Origin: an uncultured Acetatifactor sp.
GTDB lineage: Bacteria > Bacillota > Clostridia > Lachnospirales > Lachnospiraceae
Reading direction: 5' to 3'
Assembly: GCA_910586515.1 (NCBI GenBank)
Contig: CAJUGL010000010.1
Span: 4,637 to 68,636, forward strand
Length of the DNA stretch: 64,000 bases
Positions 51,028 to 59,657 of this stretch are shown one piece after another. The position numbers and the translations under genes are program-made. Under the pieces are notes generated by a model. The model saw only the letters and a program-made list of their open reading frames with translations, did not search any database and had not been told where the DNA came from. Within the stretch, counting starts at the first letter, position 1; each line of letters opens with the position of its first letter.

Positions 51028-52779
51028 ATGGAAAATCTGGAAATAGAAGTTATTTTTCTGAACATATTAAACAGGAGCATCAATGCGGGATGGCTGATTC
51101 TGGCCGTCATCCTGCTCAGGTTCCTGCTGAAAAAAGCCCCTGCCTGGATTTCCTGTCTGCTGTGGGCGATTACTGCAGTCCGCCTGGCATGCCCTTTTTC
51201 CCCGGAAAGTATCTTCAGCCTCATCCCGGGCAGGGAAACCATCCCAGGGGAAATCGCCCTCTCCCCCATGCCCTCCGTCAGCAGCGGCCTGCCTTTCCCG
51301 GACAGCACGGTCAATCCCGCGCTTCAAAGCTCCCTGTCCCCAAACCCGGCCTGCAGCGGGAATCCCCTGCAGATCTGGCTGCTTCCGGCCGGAATCCTCT
51401 GGGCCGCGGGAGTTCTGGCCTTGCTGCTGTACGCCCTGATTGGATACATACGTCTTATCATAAAACTTCGGACGGCTGTTCGTCTTCAGGATGCCATATA
51501 CCTTAGCGAATTCATTGATACCCCATTCCTTCTGGGCCTGGTCCGCCCCCGCATTTACCTGCCCTCCCCCATGCCGGAAGAAATGTACGCCCCGGTAATC
51601 GCCCATGAGCAGGCCCATCTGAAACGCCTGGACCATCTGTGGAAAATACTGGGCTATCTTCTGTTGGCAGTCTATTGGTTCCACCCTCTCTGCTGGGCCG
51701 CCTATGCGCTGCTCTGCCGTGACCTGGAACTGGCCTGCGATCAGAAGATCATCAGAGATTATGAACCGGACCGGAAAAAGCAGTACGCGGAAGCCCTGCT
51801 GGCCTGCAGCCTCAGACAGCGCGGCATACCCATCTGCCCTCTGTCCTTCGGAGAAGTCAATGTGAAAAAGAGAATCCGCTCCGTTCTCCATTATCAAAAA
51901 CCCGCCCTCCCGGTGATACTGGCCGCAATTGTCCTGTGCGCAGCCACAGCGGTTTGCTTCCTCACCGATCCGGCGTCAGACCCGGAACCGACGACAAAAG
52001 ATTTTTCCGAAAACGGTAACCCGCCCCAACGGGAAACCCAGCCCGCCTCTCCTGCTGCCAACACTTCCCCGGAACTGCTTGTGAACCAGTGGACCCGGGC
52101 ATTCGTCAGCCGCAGCGGAAACCACATCGCCGCCATGGCTTCCGAAGAAGTGCGCTCCGATCTGGCGGACAGGAAACTGCTCTCCGGCCCGGAAGGCCAA
52201 CGCAGCTTCGGCAGTCCCGGTCCATGGCCCCCGGACACGGAAAGCGGCTATTCTGTCTGCAGCATAGATTCCAATCAGGCCCAGATCAACTACTATGCAT
52301 GGACCCAGGAACCCCATGTAACTGTCTGGCGGGAAATCCTGTCCTACGAACTGCGGGACGGGGAATACCTTGTCACCGGAGAGACCCTTCTGTATCTTGA
52401 CGATATTTCGTCCCTGGAGGAATTCACCATGGCTTACGGCAATCCCACGGCTCTGGACGGCAGCGGCGTCAGCTATCTGAACACCGGCGCCTGGAAAACC
52501 CTGAATCAGAGCATCCGGCCGGACCCCGCCGTCCTCTTTCCGGAGCTGTACGAACCGGAACAGGCCGCCCGGAAACTGCTGAATCTGTCCGACGATCCGG
52601 ACAAAGTCAAAGTGGAGCGGCTAGGCGGGGAAGCGGAGGACACCGTGGGGCTGCAGATTCTCTTTGCGGGAGATCCCACTGCAGTGAAAATCAGCATGAC
52701 CCGGCCCTCCGGCGGCGGCGTCTGGATTCCGGTGGATTTCAGAACCGATTCCCCCTACAGACTCTCCCCACTGGATTGA
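51028..52779 (+). CDS. BlaR1-like M56 membrane metallopeptidase with a novel C-terminal domain
   Basis: The 583-residue protein has N-terminal membrane segments and the zinc motif HEQAH (His193) with a downstream RDLELACDQKII glutamate, as in BlaR1/MecR1 proteases that inactivate BlaI. After a last membrane segment near residue 305 comes an external part of about 260 residues. This part is not a beta-lactam-binding transpeptidase domain: no SxxK/KTG set is seen. It starts with a low-complexity linker and then WTRAFVSRSGNHIAAM. The signal is therefore probably not a beta-lactam. It follows the repressor by 99 bp. Confidence 0.9.
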   Translation: MENLEIEVIFLNILNRSINAGWLILAVILLRFLLKKAPAWISCLLWAITAVRLACPFSPESIFSLIPGRETIPGEIALSPMPSVSSGLPFPDSTVNPALQSSLSPNPACSGNPLQIWLLPAGILWAAGVLALLLYALIGYIRLIIKLRTAVRLQDAIYLSEFIDTPFLLGLVRPRIYLPSPMPEEMYAPVIAHEQAHLKRLDHLWKILGYLLLAVYWFHPLCWAAYALLCRDLELACDQKIIRDYEPDRKKQYAEALLACSLRQRGIPICPLSFGEVNVKKRIRSVLHYQKPALPVILAAIVLCAATAVCFLTDPASDPEPTTKDFSENGNPPQRETQPASPAANTSPELLVNQWTRAFVSRSGNHIAAMASEEVRSDLADRKLLSGPEGQRSFGSPGPWPPDTESGYSVCSIDSNQAQINYYAWTQEPHVTVWREILSYELRDGEYLVTGETLLYLDDISSLEEFTMAYGNPTALDGSGVSYLNTGAWKTLNQSIRPDPAVLFPELYEPEQAARKLLNLSDDPDKVKVERLGGEAEDTVGLQILFAGDPTAVKISMTRPSGGGVWIPVDFRTDSPYRLSPLD

Positions 52780-52803
52780 GGCAATCGAAAATCCGGGCAG
52801 CAT

Positions 52804-53736
52804 TCACTCCTCAAACATAGGCGTGGACAGATACCTGTCGCCGGTATCGGGAAGCAGCGCCACAATGGTTTTTCCCTGGTTCTCCGGCCGCTTTGCCAAT
52901 TGAAGGGCTGCCCACACGGCCGCGCCGGAGGATATACCCACCAGAATCCCCTCGCTCCTGCCCATGCGCCTGCCTGCGGCAAAAGCGTCCCGGTCTTCCA
53001 CCGCGATCAGCTCGTCATAAATATCCGTGTCCAGGACCTCCGGAACGAATCCTGCGCCGATGCCCTGAATCCCGTGGGCGCCTGCGCAGCCCCCGCCAAG
53101 CACAGGAGACGCCGCAGGCTCCACAGCCACAATCCTCACCTCCGGCTTCCGGCTCTTCAGATACTGGCCCACACCGGTTATGGTGCCGCCTGTGCCCACG
53201 CCTGCCACAAAGATATCCACACTGCCCTCCGTGTCCTCCCAGATCTCCGGCCCTGTCGTCGCCTTATGGGCTGCGGGATTGGCAGGATTCACGAACTGGC
53301 CCGGAATAAAGCTGTCCGGTATCTCCTTTTTCAGTTCCTCCGCCCTGGCGATGGCGCCCTTCATTCCCTGTGCCCCCTCCGTAAGCACCAGTTCCGCCCC
53401 GTAAGCTTTCATCAGCTGACGGCGCTCCTGGCTCATGGTATCCGGCATGACGATAATGACGCGGTATCCCCGGGCCGCCGCCACGGAAGCCAGGCCTATG
53501 CCGGTATTGCCGGAAGTCGGCTCAATGATAACGGACCCGGGCTTCAGCAGTCCCCTGGCCTCCCCGTCGTCGATCATTGCTTTGGCCACCCTATCCTTGG
53601 CGGAGCCTGCCGGGTTCAGATATTCCAGTTTCGCCAGGATTCGGGCCTTCAGTTTTTCCTCCCGCTGAATGCGCGTCAGCTCCAACAGCGGCGTATTGCC
53701 GATCAGCGCATCAACGGATCTATATATTCTGCTCAT
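52804..53736 (-). CDS. cysK: Cysteine synthase (O-acetylserine sulfhydrylase)
   Basis: The 310-residue PLP enzyme makes cysteine from O-acetylserine and sulfide. The PLP lysine is in NPAGSAKDRVA, the substrate loop is EPTSGNTGIGL, and the phosphate-binding loop is GVGTGGTITGVGQYL, with GISSGAAV near the C-terminus. The ATG at 53736 has GAGGAG ten bases upstream; a GTG at 53742 is the alternative. It is convergent with the M56 gene and 71 bp after the MutS2-like gene. Confidence 0.95.
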   Translation of the reverse strand: MSRIYRSVDALIGNTPLLELTRIQREEKLKARILAKLEYLNPAGSAKDRVAKAMIDDGEARGLLKPGSVIIEPTSGNTGIGLASVAAARGYRVIIVMPDTMSQERRQLMKAYGAELVLTEGAQGMKGAIARAEELKKEIPDSFIPGQFVNPANPAAHKATTGPEIWEDTEGSVDIFVAGVGTGGTITGVGQYLKSRKPEVRIVAVEPAASPVLGGGCAGAHGIQGIGAGFVPEVLDTDIYDELIAVEDRDAFAAGRRMGRSEGILVGISSGAAVWAALQLAKRPENQGKTIVALLPDTGDRYLSTPMFEE

Positions 53737-53807
53737 CTTCACAACGCTCCTCTTTTTTCAATCTTGATCATTGATTAACCTGATTCTAAGCCTCCTGAAT
53801 GGTTTTG

Positions 53808-55862
53808 TCAATTATCCGTAACAATCTCCGCCCCTTCCACATACTTCCGCTCCATCTGATGCCGCAGCTTCCGGTTCTCCACCGTGTCGAAAATAATCGA
53901 AAAATCGTAATCCTCCGGATACAGCTCTTCCGCTGCCACCTGAAGCTTCACTCTCTTGTGGCTGATCCAGATCTTTTTCCCGGGCAGCTGTACCCGCAGC
54001 ACGCCTTTATCGTTCACCGGCTCGCAGACAATGCCGATTTTCCTGTCCGGATAGACCATGACGCTGTCGCCCCTGCGGAATGAGGCGGCCTGCTTTTTCG
54101 AGACTCCGGGCCTGGCCCGCTCTATACAGGGAACGAACTCTTTTTTCAGTCCTTCCAGGGAAAACGCACCCTCCGGCTGTTGGCCCGGCGCACATGCCCT
54201 GCCCTTTCGCTCCGCTGCCGGGCATTCCTCCCGGCGTTCTCCGTCCCCCAATGTTTTCCCTCTGTCTCTCCCGGTGTCTCCCTGCCGTCTCTCCTTCTGT
54301 CCTTCCGAACCACCCTTCCGGATGCCCTCCCGGCAGTTATCATCCCCGTAGGCCTCCCTTGCGGCCCGGCGCAGCATGGAAAGGGGCATCCCCAGTCTCT
54401 CGGCGATATAGAAGGCGCAGCTCTCCCCGGCCTCCCCGATCACCATCCGGTACAGGGGCCTTAAGTTCTCCCGGTCAAAGGTCATCCTGGCATTGACGAT
54501 TCCTTCCTCCCGCTCCGCATAGGTTTTCACCTCCGGATAATGGGTGGTTACCAGAAACAGCGCCCCGCTTTTTTTCAGTTCCTCCAGAATGGCCACCGCA
54601 ATCCCCATGCCTTCCGCAGGGTCCGTGCCGGAGCCAAGCTCATCCATCACCACCAGGCTCTCCGGGGTCACCCTCCGGAGAATATCCAGTACATTCACGA
54701 TATGGGCCGAGAAGGTGGACAGATTCTCCGACAGATTCTGGCCGTCCCCGATGTCGCAGAGAATATTCCGGTTCATACAGATCTCCGCCTCCTCACAGGC
54801 AATGTGAAGCCCGCACTGGGCCATCAGGCAGCTCAACGCCACGGTCTTCAATGCCACGGTCTTGCCCCCCGTATTGGGTCCGGTTATCACAATTCCGTTT
54901 ACGCCGTCTCCCAGAGAAAACTGCAGCGGCACGCAGACCTCCGGGTCCATCAGGGGATGTCTGGCATTCCGCAGAAAAATGCGCCTTTCGCCGATGATTT
55001 TCGGTTCCCTGCCGTCGTAGCTTTCCGAAAGCTTCCCCTTGGAAAAAATAAAATCCAACTTCTCCATCATCCGGATGTTCTGTACCATGGCTTCCCCGTT
55101 CTCCGCAATCAGCGCGCTTAGCTCATACAGAATCCGCCGAACCTCGTTTTCCTCGTCAATGCGAAGCTCCTGCAGCTCCTCATAAAACTTTCCCGCGGCG
55201 GAGGGTTCTATAAACAGGGTATTCCCCGTGGAAGATTTGTCGATGAGAATTCCGCTGATCTTGAATTTATACTCCTTTTTTACCGGAATACACACATGGC
55301 CGTTTCGGATGGTGCTGAACTGATCGGACATACATTCCTTATTGGCCCGCATGACAGCCTCCGCCTTCTCCCGCATTCTGTCCTCCGCCCGCAGGATGTC
55401 TCCCCGGAGGGTTTTCAGCAGTCGGGAGGCATTGTCGGATACCTGCCCGTTCCAGATCTGATACCGCAGCTGCTCCCGCAGTTCCTCCAGAGGCTCCAGG
55501 TTCTCCTCGTAATAGGCCAGGGGAATTCCCTGGGATTTTCCCCGCTCCAGATAATCTTTCAGCCGCTTTACCGCCACATAGGCCCCGGCCATCTGCTCCA
55601 GTTCCTCCGGCGTCAGGCACATCCCCTTCTCCGCTGCAGTCAGGATCTCCTCTATCCCCTCCAGGGAGACCAAAGGCGGCGTACCGCACTTTTCCAACAT
55701 CTGCCTGCTCTCTGTGGTCTCCCGCAGCCTCCCGGCCAGTTCCGTCTCGGACAGAATCATGCCCGCATCCTCTATTTTCTTCCCGGCCGCTTCCGTCAGG
55801 GCGCATTCCCTCCACTTTGCCTTTATTTTGTCAAATTCCAAACTGATTTCCGTCTGTATCAT
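53808..55862 (-). CDS. MutS2-like ATPase lacking the Smr domain
   Basis: The 684-residue protein has a helical core and clamp region, then the MutS ATPase with Walker A ITGPNTGGKTVALKT, a STFSAHIVNVLDIL signature and Walker B MDELGSGTDPAEG. A charged linker near 540-600 is followed by a KOW-like segment (FRRGDSVMVYPDRKIGIV). MutS2 usually ends in a Smr nuclease domain at about 780 residues; here it stops short, so the endonuclease part is missing. Roles in recombination control or rescue of collided ribosomes are known for MutS2. Which one applies here is open. Confidence 0.9.
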   Translation of the reverse strand: MIQTEISLEFDKIKAKWRECALTEAAGKKIEDAGMILSETELAGRLRETTESRQMLEKCGTPPLVSLEGIEEILTAAEKGMCLTPEELEQMAGAYVAVKRLKDYLERGKSQGIPLAYYEENLEPLEELREQLRYQIWNGQVSDNASRLLKTLRGDILRAEDRMREKAEAVMRANKECMSDQFSTIRNGHVCIPVKKEYKFKISGILIDKSSTGNTLFIEPSAAGKFYEELQELRIDEENEVRRILYELSALIAENGEAMVQNIRMMEKLDFIFSKGKLSESYDGREPKIIGERRIFLRNARHPLMDPEVCVPLQFSLGDGVNGIVITGPNTGGKTVALKTVALSCLMAQCGLHIACEEAEICMNRNILCDIGDGQNLSENLSTFSAHIVNVLDILRRVTPESLVVMDELGSGTDPAEGMGIAVAILEELKKSGALFLVTTHYPEVKTYAEREEGIVNARMTFDRENLRPLYRMVIGEAGESCAFYIAERLGMPLSMLRRAAREAYGDDNCREGIRKGGSEGQKERRQGDTGRDRGKTLGDGERREECPAAERKGRACAPGQQPEGAFSLEGLKKEFVPCIERARPGVSKKQAASFRRGDSVMVYPDRKIGIVCEPVNDKGVLRVQLPGKKIWISHKRVKLQVAAEELYPEDYDFSIIFDTVENRKLRHQMERKYVEGAEIVTDN

Positions 55863-55988
55863 TTTCGTTTCTCCTTTCGCTTATCGAAAAATGGCAATTT
55901 TCTCGTCTCTATGATTTTCATACTCTTTCTCCCTCTTAAATAATCGCTGTGCAGTCACGTAGGGAAGATTTTATCCTTCTCGCCGCGC

Positions 55989-56066
55989 GGCCCGTGCGCC
56001 GCTTCAGCGGCAATACTCCCAAGTGCGCAGAGTCGCACTTTGCGCACGGGCCTGCGCATAAAAAAA
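55989..56066. repeat. Cloverleaf-like palindromic repeat
   Basis: GGCCCGTGCGC (55989-55999) pairs perfectly with GCGCACGGGCC (56042-56052). Inside the loop are two further hairpins, CCGC-TTCA-GCGG and AGTGCG-CAGAGT-CGCACT. The right arm continues into TGCGCATAAAAAA, shared with 10325-10346. It lies in the 792-bp gap after the MutS2-like gene. Confidence 0.65.
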
Positions 56067-56171
56067 CATGGTGTCTGCCTTTCAGGGCACATTCCACCAT
56101 GGTCATCATCATCTGCGCAGCAATAGAATATGCCGCATCAAAAGGGACAGCACAAAAATGCCGAAAACAGA

Positions 56172-56201
56172 AAAAAGCATGGCCTTACAGCCATGCTTTT
56201 T
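56172..56201. terminator. Bidirectional terminator hairpin
   Basis: AAAAAGCATGGC pairs with GCCATGCTTTTT around CTTACA. It has A and T tracts on both sides. It would end a minus-strand transcript from the promoter at 56550. Confidence 0.75.
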
Positions 56202-56323
56202 CCGCTTCTTCAACAAACACCAGAATACAGGTTTATCCTGCTTTCTGCTGTCCCCTATCTATGAATCACTGGAATATGTTAAGCACCTGTTCAGACAGAT
56301 CTACCGATAGATTTCTGTCCCTC

Positions 56324-56479
56324 TCAAGACAAAAATCCATCCCCGGACGCCTCCCCGGCTGCCTGTCCCCGCGCACAAACGGAAACCGTCACCTTCGGTA
56401 TATTCTGTCCGGCAATCTTTATTTTGCTCTGTTCTCTTCTCCCACAATGCTTAACATAAACAACCTCCGCTTTCGTCAT
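56324..56479 (-). CDS. Possible small protein behind a regulated promoter
   Basis: A 51-codon frame starts at an ATG 43 bp after the -10 of a good promoter and ends before a terminator. It begins MTKAEVVYVKHCGRREQSK and includes IAGQNIPKVTVSVCARGQ. There is no good ribosome site before the ATG; a GGAGG occurs shortly inside. It may be a degraded gene or a small RNA instead. Coding status is doubtful. Confidence 0.25.
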   Translation of the reverse strand: MTKAEVVYVKHCGRREQSKIKIAGQNIPKVTVSVCARGQAAGEASGDGFLS

Positions 56480-56521
56480 TATATATGGCTTACACTCACC
56501 AGAGTGACCAGCCGTATTGTC

Positions 56522-56550
56522 ATCCTAACATATCTGCCGGGATATGTCAA
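56522..56550 (-). promoter_or_regulatory. Promoter with no recognised gene behind it
   Basis: On the minus strand TTGACA (56550-56545) and TAGGAT (56527-56522) are 17 bp apart, with an extended TGT before the -10. A hairpin (CACTC/GAGTG) would lie at the RNA 5' end. Confidence 0.6.
56528..56547. promoter_or_regulatory. Operator-like palindrome in the promoter spacer
   Basis: ACATATC-TGCCGG-GATATGT is a perfect 7-bp inverted repeat filling the spacer of the promoter at 56522-56550, a classic site for a dimeric repressor. Confidence 0.55.
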
Positions 56551-56590
56551 CACCCAAATTATCCGCAGAAAGCGAGGATTATTTGTAAGT

Positions 56591-56622
56591 GTAACAGTTC
56601 AGACAGGGCACTGAACTGTTAC
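56591..56622. repeat. 32-bp palindromic repeat near the isomerase gene end
   Basis: GTAACAGTTCAG and CTGAACTGTTAC enclose ACAGGGCA. It lies 33 bp beyond the 3' end of the isomerase-like gene at 56655. Confidence 0.75.
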
Positions 56623-56654
56623 TTGTAAGTTACTGTTCACAGGTGCCTCAGCAT

Positions 56655-57524
56655 TCAGCCCGCTTCCTCCGCATACCGCTTCAGGTTGGCTAATCCCACT
56701 GAAATTCCCTGAAGGCAATCCTCCATGCCCTCAAATTCAATGGACAGGTATCCGTCGTAGCCAATCCGCCTCAGCCCCCGCAGGCACTGTACCACCGGCA
56801 CATTGCCATGCCCGATAATCGTTCCCCGCAGGAAATTTCCGCCCCTGGAAAGGAAAAATCCTTCTCCCGGATTCGGGCCCTCTCCGCTTTTCACGATAAA
56901 GTCTTTGATATGAACATAGAACGCATAGGGCGCGCATCTCCCCACTGCCGTAACCGGATCGTCATCCGCACAGAGGAAATTTCCGATATCCACCAGCTGA
57001 CCGAAATTCTCATGAGCCACTGTATTGATCAGTTTCTCCACACGCCGGCTGTCCTGAGAAAAATAGCCGTGGTTTTCGGTCATTGTCCGAATGCCTTTCT
57101 CCGCTCCGTACTCCGTCACCGCCAGACAGCCCCGGGCCAAACGGTCCAGGTAATTGTCAAACCCCTGGTATGTACGGTTCGACGGCCCTCCGGTAACGTC
57201 ATGACGCAATACCGAACTCCCCAACTCAACGGCTATATCCACATTCCTCTTCACCTTACAAATCTCTTCTTCAAGCGAGCCTCCGCTGCCGCACAGGAAA
57301 TCCGCCCCCACTGCAAAATTAGAGACAGCAATGCCCACTCTGTCCGCCTCAGCCCTGATCTTTCGGGCATAAGCTTCCGGTTCCTCCTCCTTCGGAAAGA
57401 CAAAATCCACAAACTCTATGGCGTCAAATCCCATTTCCTTAGCTTTTGCAATGCAGGCAAGGGGCGTAAGCCTGCCCTGCCGTATATATTGCATAAAACT
57501 GTATATACTGACCGCATACCGCAT
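56655..57524 (-). CDS. Sugar phosphate isomerase/epimerase family protein
   Basis: The 289-residue protein is a TIM-barrel of the AP-endonuclease-2/xylose-isomerase-like superfamily. Motifs are EMGFDAIEFVDF, LRHDVTGG, TENHGYFSQDSRR (metal Glu and His), VDIGNFLCADDDP and FYVHIKDF, with GYDGYLSIEFEGMED at the C-terminus. It probably interconverts a sugar or inositol derivative. The substrate is unknown. GGAGAAAAGAT precedes the ATG. It is last of four same-strand genes starting with the NCS2 permease. Confidence 0.88.
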   Translation of the reverse strand: MRYAVSIYSFMQYIRQGRLTPLACIAKAKEMGFDAIEFVDFVFPKEEEPEAYARKIRAEADRVGIAVSNFAVGADFLCGSGGSLEEEICKVKRNVDIAVELGSSVLRHDVTGGPSNRTYQGFDNYLDRLARGCLAVTEYGAEKGIRTMTENHGYFSQDSRRVEKLINTVAHENFGQLVDIGNFLCADDDPVTAVGRCAPYAFYVHIKDFIVKSGEGPNPGEGFFLSRGGNFLRGTIIGHGNVPVVQCLRGLRRIGYDGYLSIEFEGMEDCLQGISVGLANLKRYAEEAG

Positions 57525-57604
57525 ATCTTTTCTCCTTCATGTCCATTACTACTCACGGCCTGTTCTGTCTGCTCATATACCGCATACGCAGACGGCTGCC
57601 GGGC

Positions 57605-58447
57605 CTAACCAATCAGGCCTCTCAGAAAATCCACTGCCGTCCGAATATCCTTCTCCGGTTCTTCGCCCACCTCCCGCTCAATGGTGAGGAATCCGTGATA
57701 GCCTATATCGTCCAGAGCTTTCAGATAGTTCTTGAAATCCACATCCCCCGTCCCCAGAGGCAGCTCCACAAAAGAAGGACTTGCCAGCATTTCGGCCTCC
57801 ACCAGACCGTAAACCTCCTCCGGCGCACGGTAATAATTGCGCCTGCCGTCCTTCGCATGAGTGTGCACAATATAGTCCTTAAGCGTATACACCGCCTGCA
57901 CAGGATCGTCTCCGGTGACCATCACCAGATTCGCCGGGTCAAGATTCACTGCCACTCCCGTTGAATGCAGTCCGTCCAGAAAAGTCTTCAAAACCGCCGA
58001 CTCTTCCGGCCCTGTCTCAATGGCAAAATGCGCCTTCAGAGAATCAGCGTATTCCGCCAGCTGAAAGCAGGCTTCCTGCATAATCTTATAGCGCTCATGT
58101 GCCGGGTCAGAGGGCACCACGCCGATGTGGGTGGTCACAATATCCGTCTCCAGCTCCTTGGCCAGGTCAAGTATCCTCTTTGATTTCTCAATCAATTCCG
58201 GATTCTGTCCGGCATCATGAAATCCCTTTCCCAAATCCCCGCAGAGCGCGGAAATCACCAGTCCCTCCGATTTCACCATGTCCAGAAATTCCCGCCGCTT
58301 CGCTCCCGTCAGGTTCTCCGGCGCAAGTTCTCCGTAAGTGGAATAAGCCTGTATGCCCCCGGCCCCTATCTCCCGGGCTCTTTTTAACGCCGCAGGAATC
58401 GGCAGACGAAAAGACTCCAGCATCACGCCAATGGAAAATTCATACAT
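57605..58447 (-). CDS. Sugar phosphate isomerase/epimerase family protein
   Basis: The 280-residue TIM-barrel protein is related to, but clearly distinct from, its downstream neighbour. It has AREIGAGGIQAYSTYGEL, TTHIGVVP, FAIETGPE, GVAVNLDPANLVMV (metal Asp) and VHTHAKDGRR, ending with YHGFLTIEREVGE. AGGAGG lies upstream of the ATG. Two different epimerase-like enzymes in a row suggest successive steps on one sugar-like compound. The pathway is not identified. Confidence 0.88.
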   Translation of the reverse strand: MYEFSIGVMLESFRLPIPAALKRAREIGAGGIQAYSTYGELAPENLTGAKRREFLDMVKSEGLVISALCGDLGKGFHDAGQNPELIEKSKRILDLAKELETDIVTTHIGVVPSDPAHERYKIMQEACFQLAEYADSLKAHFAIETGPEESAVLKTFLDGLHSTGVAVNLDPANLVMVTGDDPVQAVYTLKDYIVHTHAKDGRRNYYRAPEEVYGLVEAEMLASPSFVELPLGTGDVDFKNYLKALDDIGYHGFLTIEREVGEEPEKDIRTAVDFLRGLIG

Positions 58448-58514
58448 CTTTTATCTCCTCCTTTTGTTAAAGTGTCGTATATTCTGCCCGGCCGGATTGA
58501 TCATTTTTCCGGCA

Positions 58515-59600
58515 CTAAGCCAAAGTATCCCGGTAAACCCTCATCACATTTCCGTAAAAAATTTTGTCCAGCCTGTCCTCGGAGAATCCCTCCCGGCGCA
58601 GAGCTTCCCACAGCCTTTCCATGCTCTGCGCACCCGGAAGTTCCGCATGAGTGTCAATGCCGTCAAAGTCGCTCCCCAGCCCCAGTACCTCAATCCCCCC
58701 TACATCTGCGATATGTTTTGCATGGCGTACCACGGCCTCTATCGTTCCCGGATTCTTCTCCCCCAAAGGCTTCTCCTCCAGAAAATCCGCACAGAAGTTC
58801 AGCCCCATCACACCGCCCCGCCCGGATAATTTACGGATCATGTCGTCCGTCATATTCCGCACACAGGGACAAACCTTCCTGGCATTGGAGTGGCTGGCCA
58901 CAAAAGGTTTGCGTGTTACTTCCAGCACATCGTAAAAGCCTCTGTCCGAGAGATGGGACACATCCGGAATAATCCCCAGCGTCTCCATCCGCTCTACCAT
59001 CTCCCGCCCTTTTTCGGTGAGACCTTTCTCCAGGTTCGGGGTATGCATAAAGGCGTTTTGGGCAGCCTGGGCCAGGCTGCGGATCTCCTCCCATTGGGGC
59101 GTGCCCGGAATGCCGTTTCGCCATTCCTCCTTCTTTTCCCTCATCCGCCCTTTAAGCTCGGAAAGAAAATTCGGACTGCCGATCTCATTGTCGAAATTCC
59201 AGGTAAGGGTAATCATTCGAACGCCCATCCTGTACAGCTCCTCCAGCTTCCCGCTCTCTCCCCTGCACACGCCGCCCTCTTCCACGGTCAGCAGAGAGGA
59301 CAGCTTTCCCTCCGCCTCGTTTTTTTCGATGTCCGAAAAGCGCAGAACCGGCGCCAGAATGTCGCTGTTTTTCTCCAGTTCTTCCCGATAATATTCATAC
59401 AGACTGCAAACCTGCTCCCAGGGATCCCCCTTCCCCTCCAGCACCACGAACATGGCAAAATTCTGGACAAGATAATGACTCTCCCTCATCCGCAGCAAAT
59501 CCACATGACGGCTGTTTTGCCGAAGCCCTTCAGCCTTTCCTTCCTTCCTCAGCTCCAAAAGAGCGCTCAGGGTATCACAATGCATGTCAATGACTTTCAT
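58515..59600 (-). CDS. Membrane dipeptidase family (M19) protein
   Basis: The 361-residue zinc peptidase starts MKVIDMHCDTLSALLEL (metal HxD), continues with LLTVEEGG, IPDVSHLSDRGFYDV (metal His) and VASHSNARKVCPCVRNM, and ends with GLGSDFDGID. M19 enzymes cleave dipeptides, often with a D-residue. There is no signal peptide, so it acts in the cytoplasm. The ATG at 59600 has AGGAG seven bases upstream. It lies between the permease and the isomerase-like genes. Confidence 0.92.
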   Translation of the reverse strand: MKVIDMHCDTLSALLELRKEGKAEGLRQNSRHVDLLRMRESHYLVQNFAMFVVLEGKGDPWEQVCSLYEYYREELEKNSDILAPVLRFSDIEKNEAEGKLSSLLTVEEGGVCRGESGKLEELYRMGVRMITLTWNFDNEIGSPNFLSELKGRMREKKEEWRNGIPGTPQWEEIRSLAQAAQNAFMHTPNLEKGLTEKGREMVERMETLGIIPDVSHLSDRGFYDVLEVTRKPFVASHSNARKVCPCVRNMTDDMIRKLSGRGGVMGLNFCADFLEEKPLGEKNPGTIEAVVRHAKHIADVGGIEVLGLGSDFDGIDTHAELPGAQSMERLWEALRREGFSEDRLDKIFYGNVMRVYRDTLA

Positions 59601-59657
59601 TTCCACTCTCCTGTTCCGTTGCTGCTGTTACACTGTCCGGACAGCCTCCTCCGCTCC

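Noticed and set aside
55949..56614. 221-codon plus-strand frame in the repeat-rich gap
   Set aside because: It crosses two repeats and a terminator hairpin, has no ribosome site, and the translation is rich in residues typical of non-coding frames.
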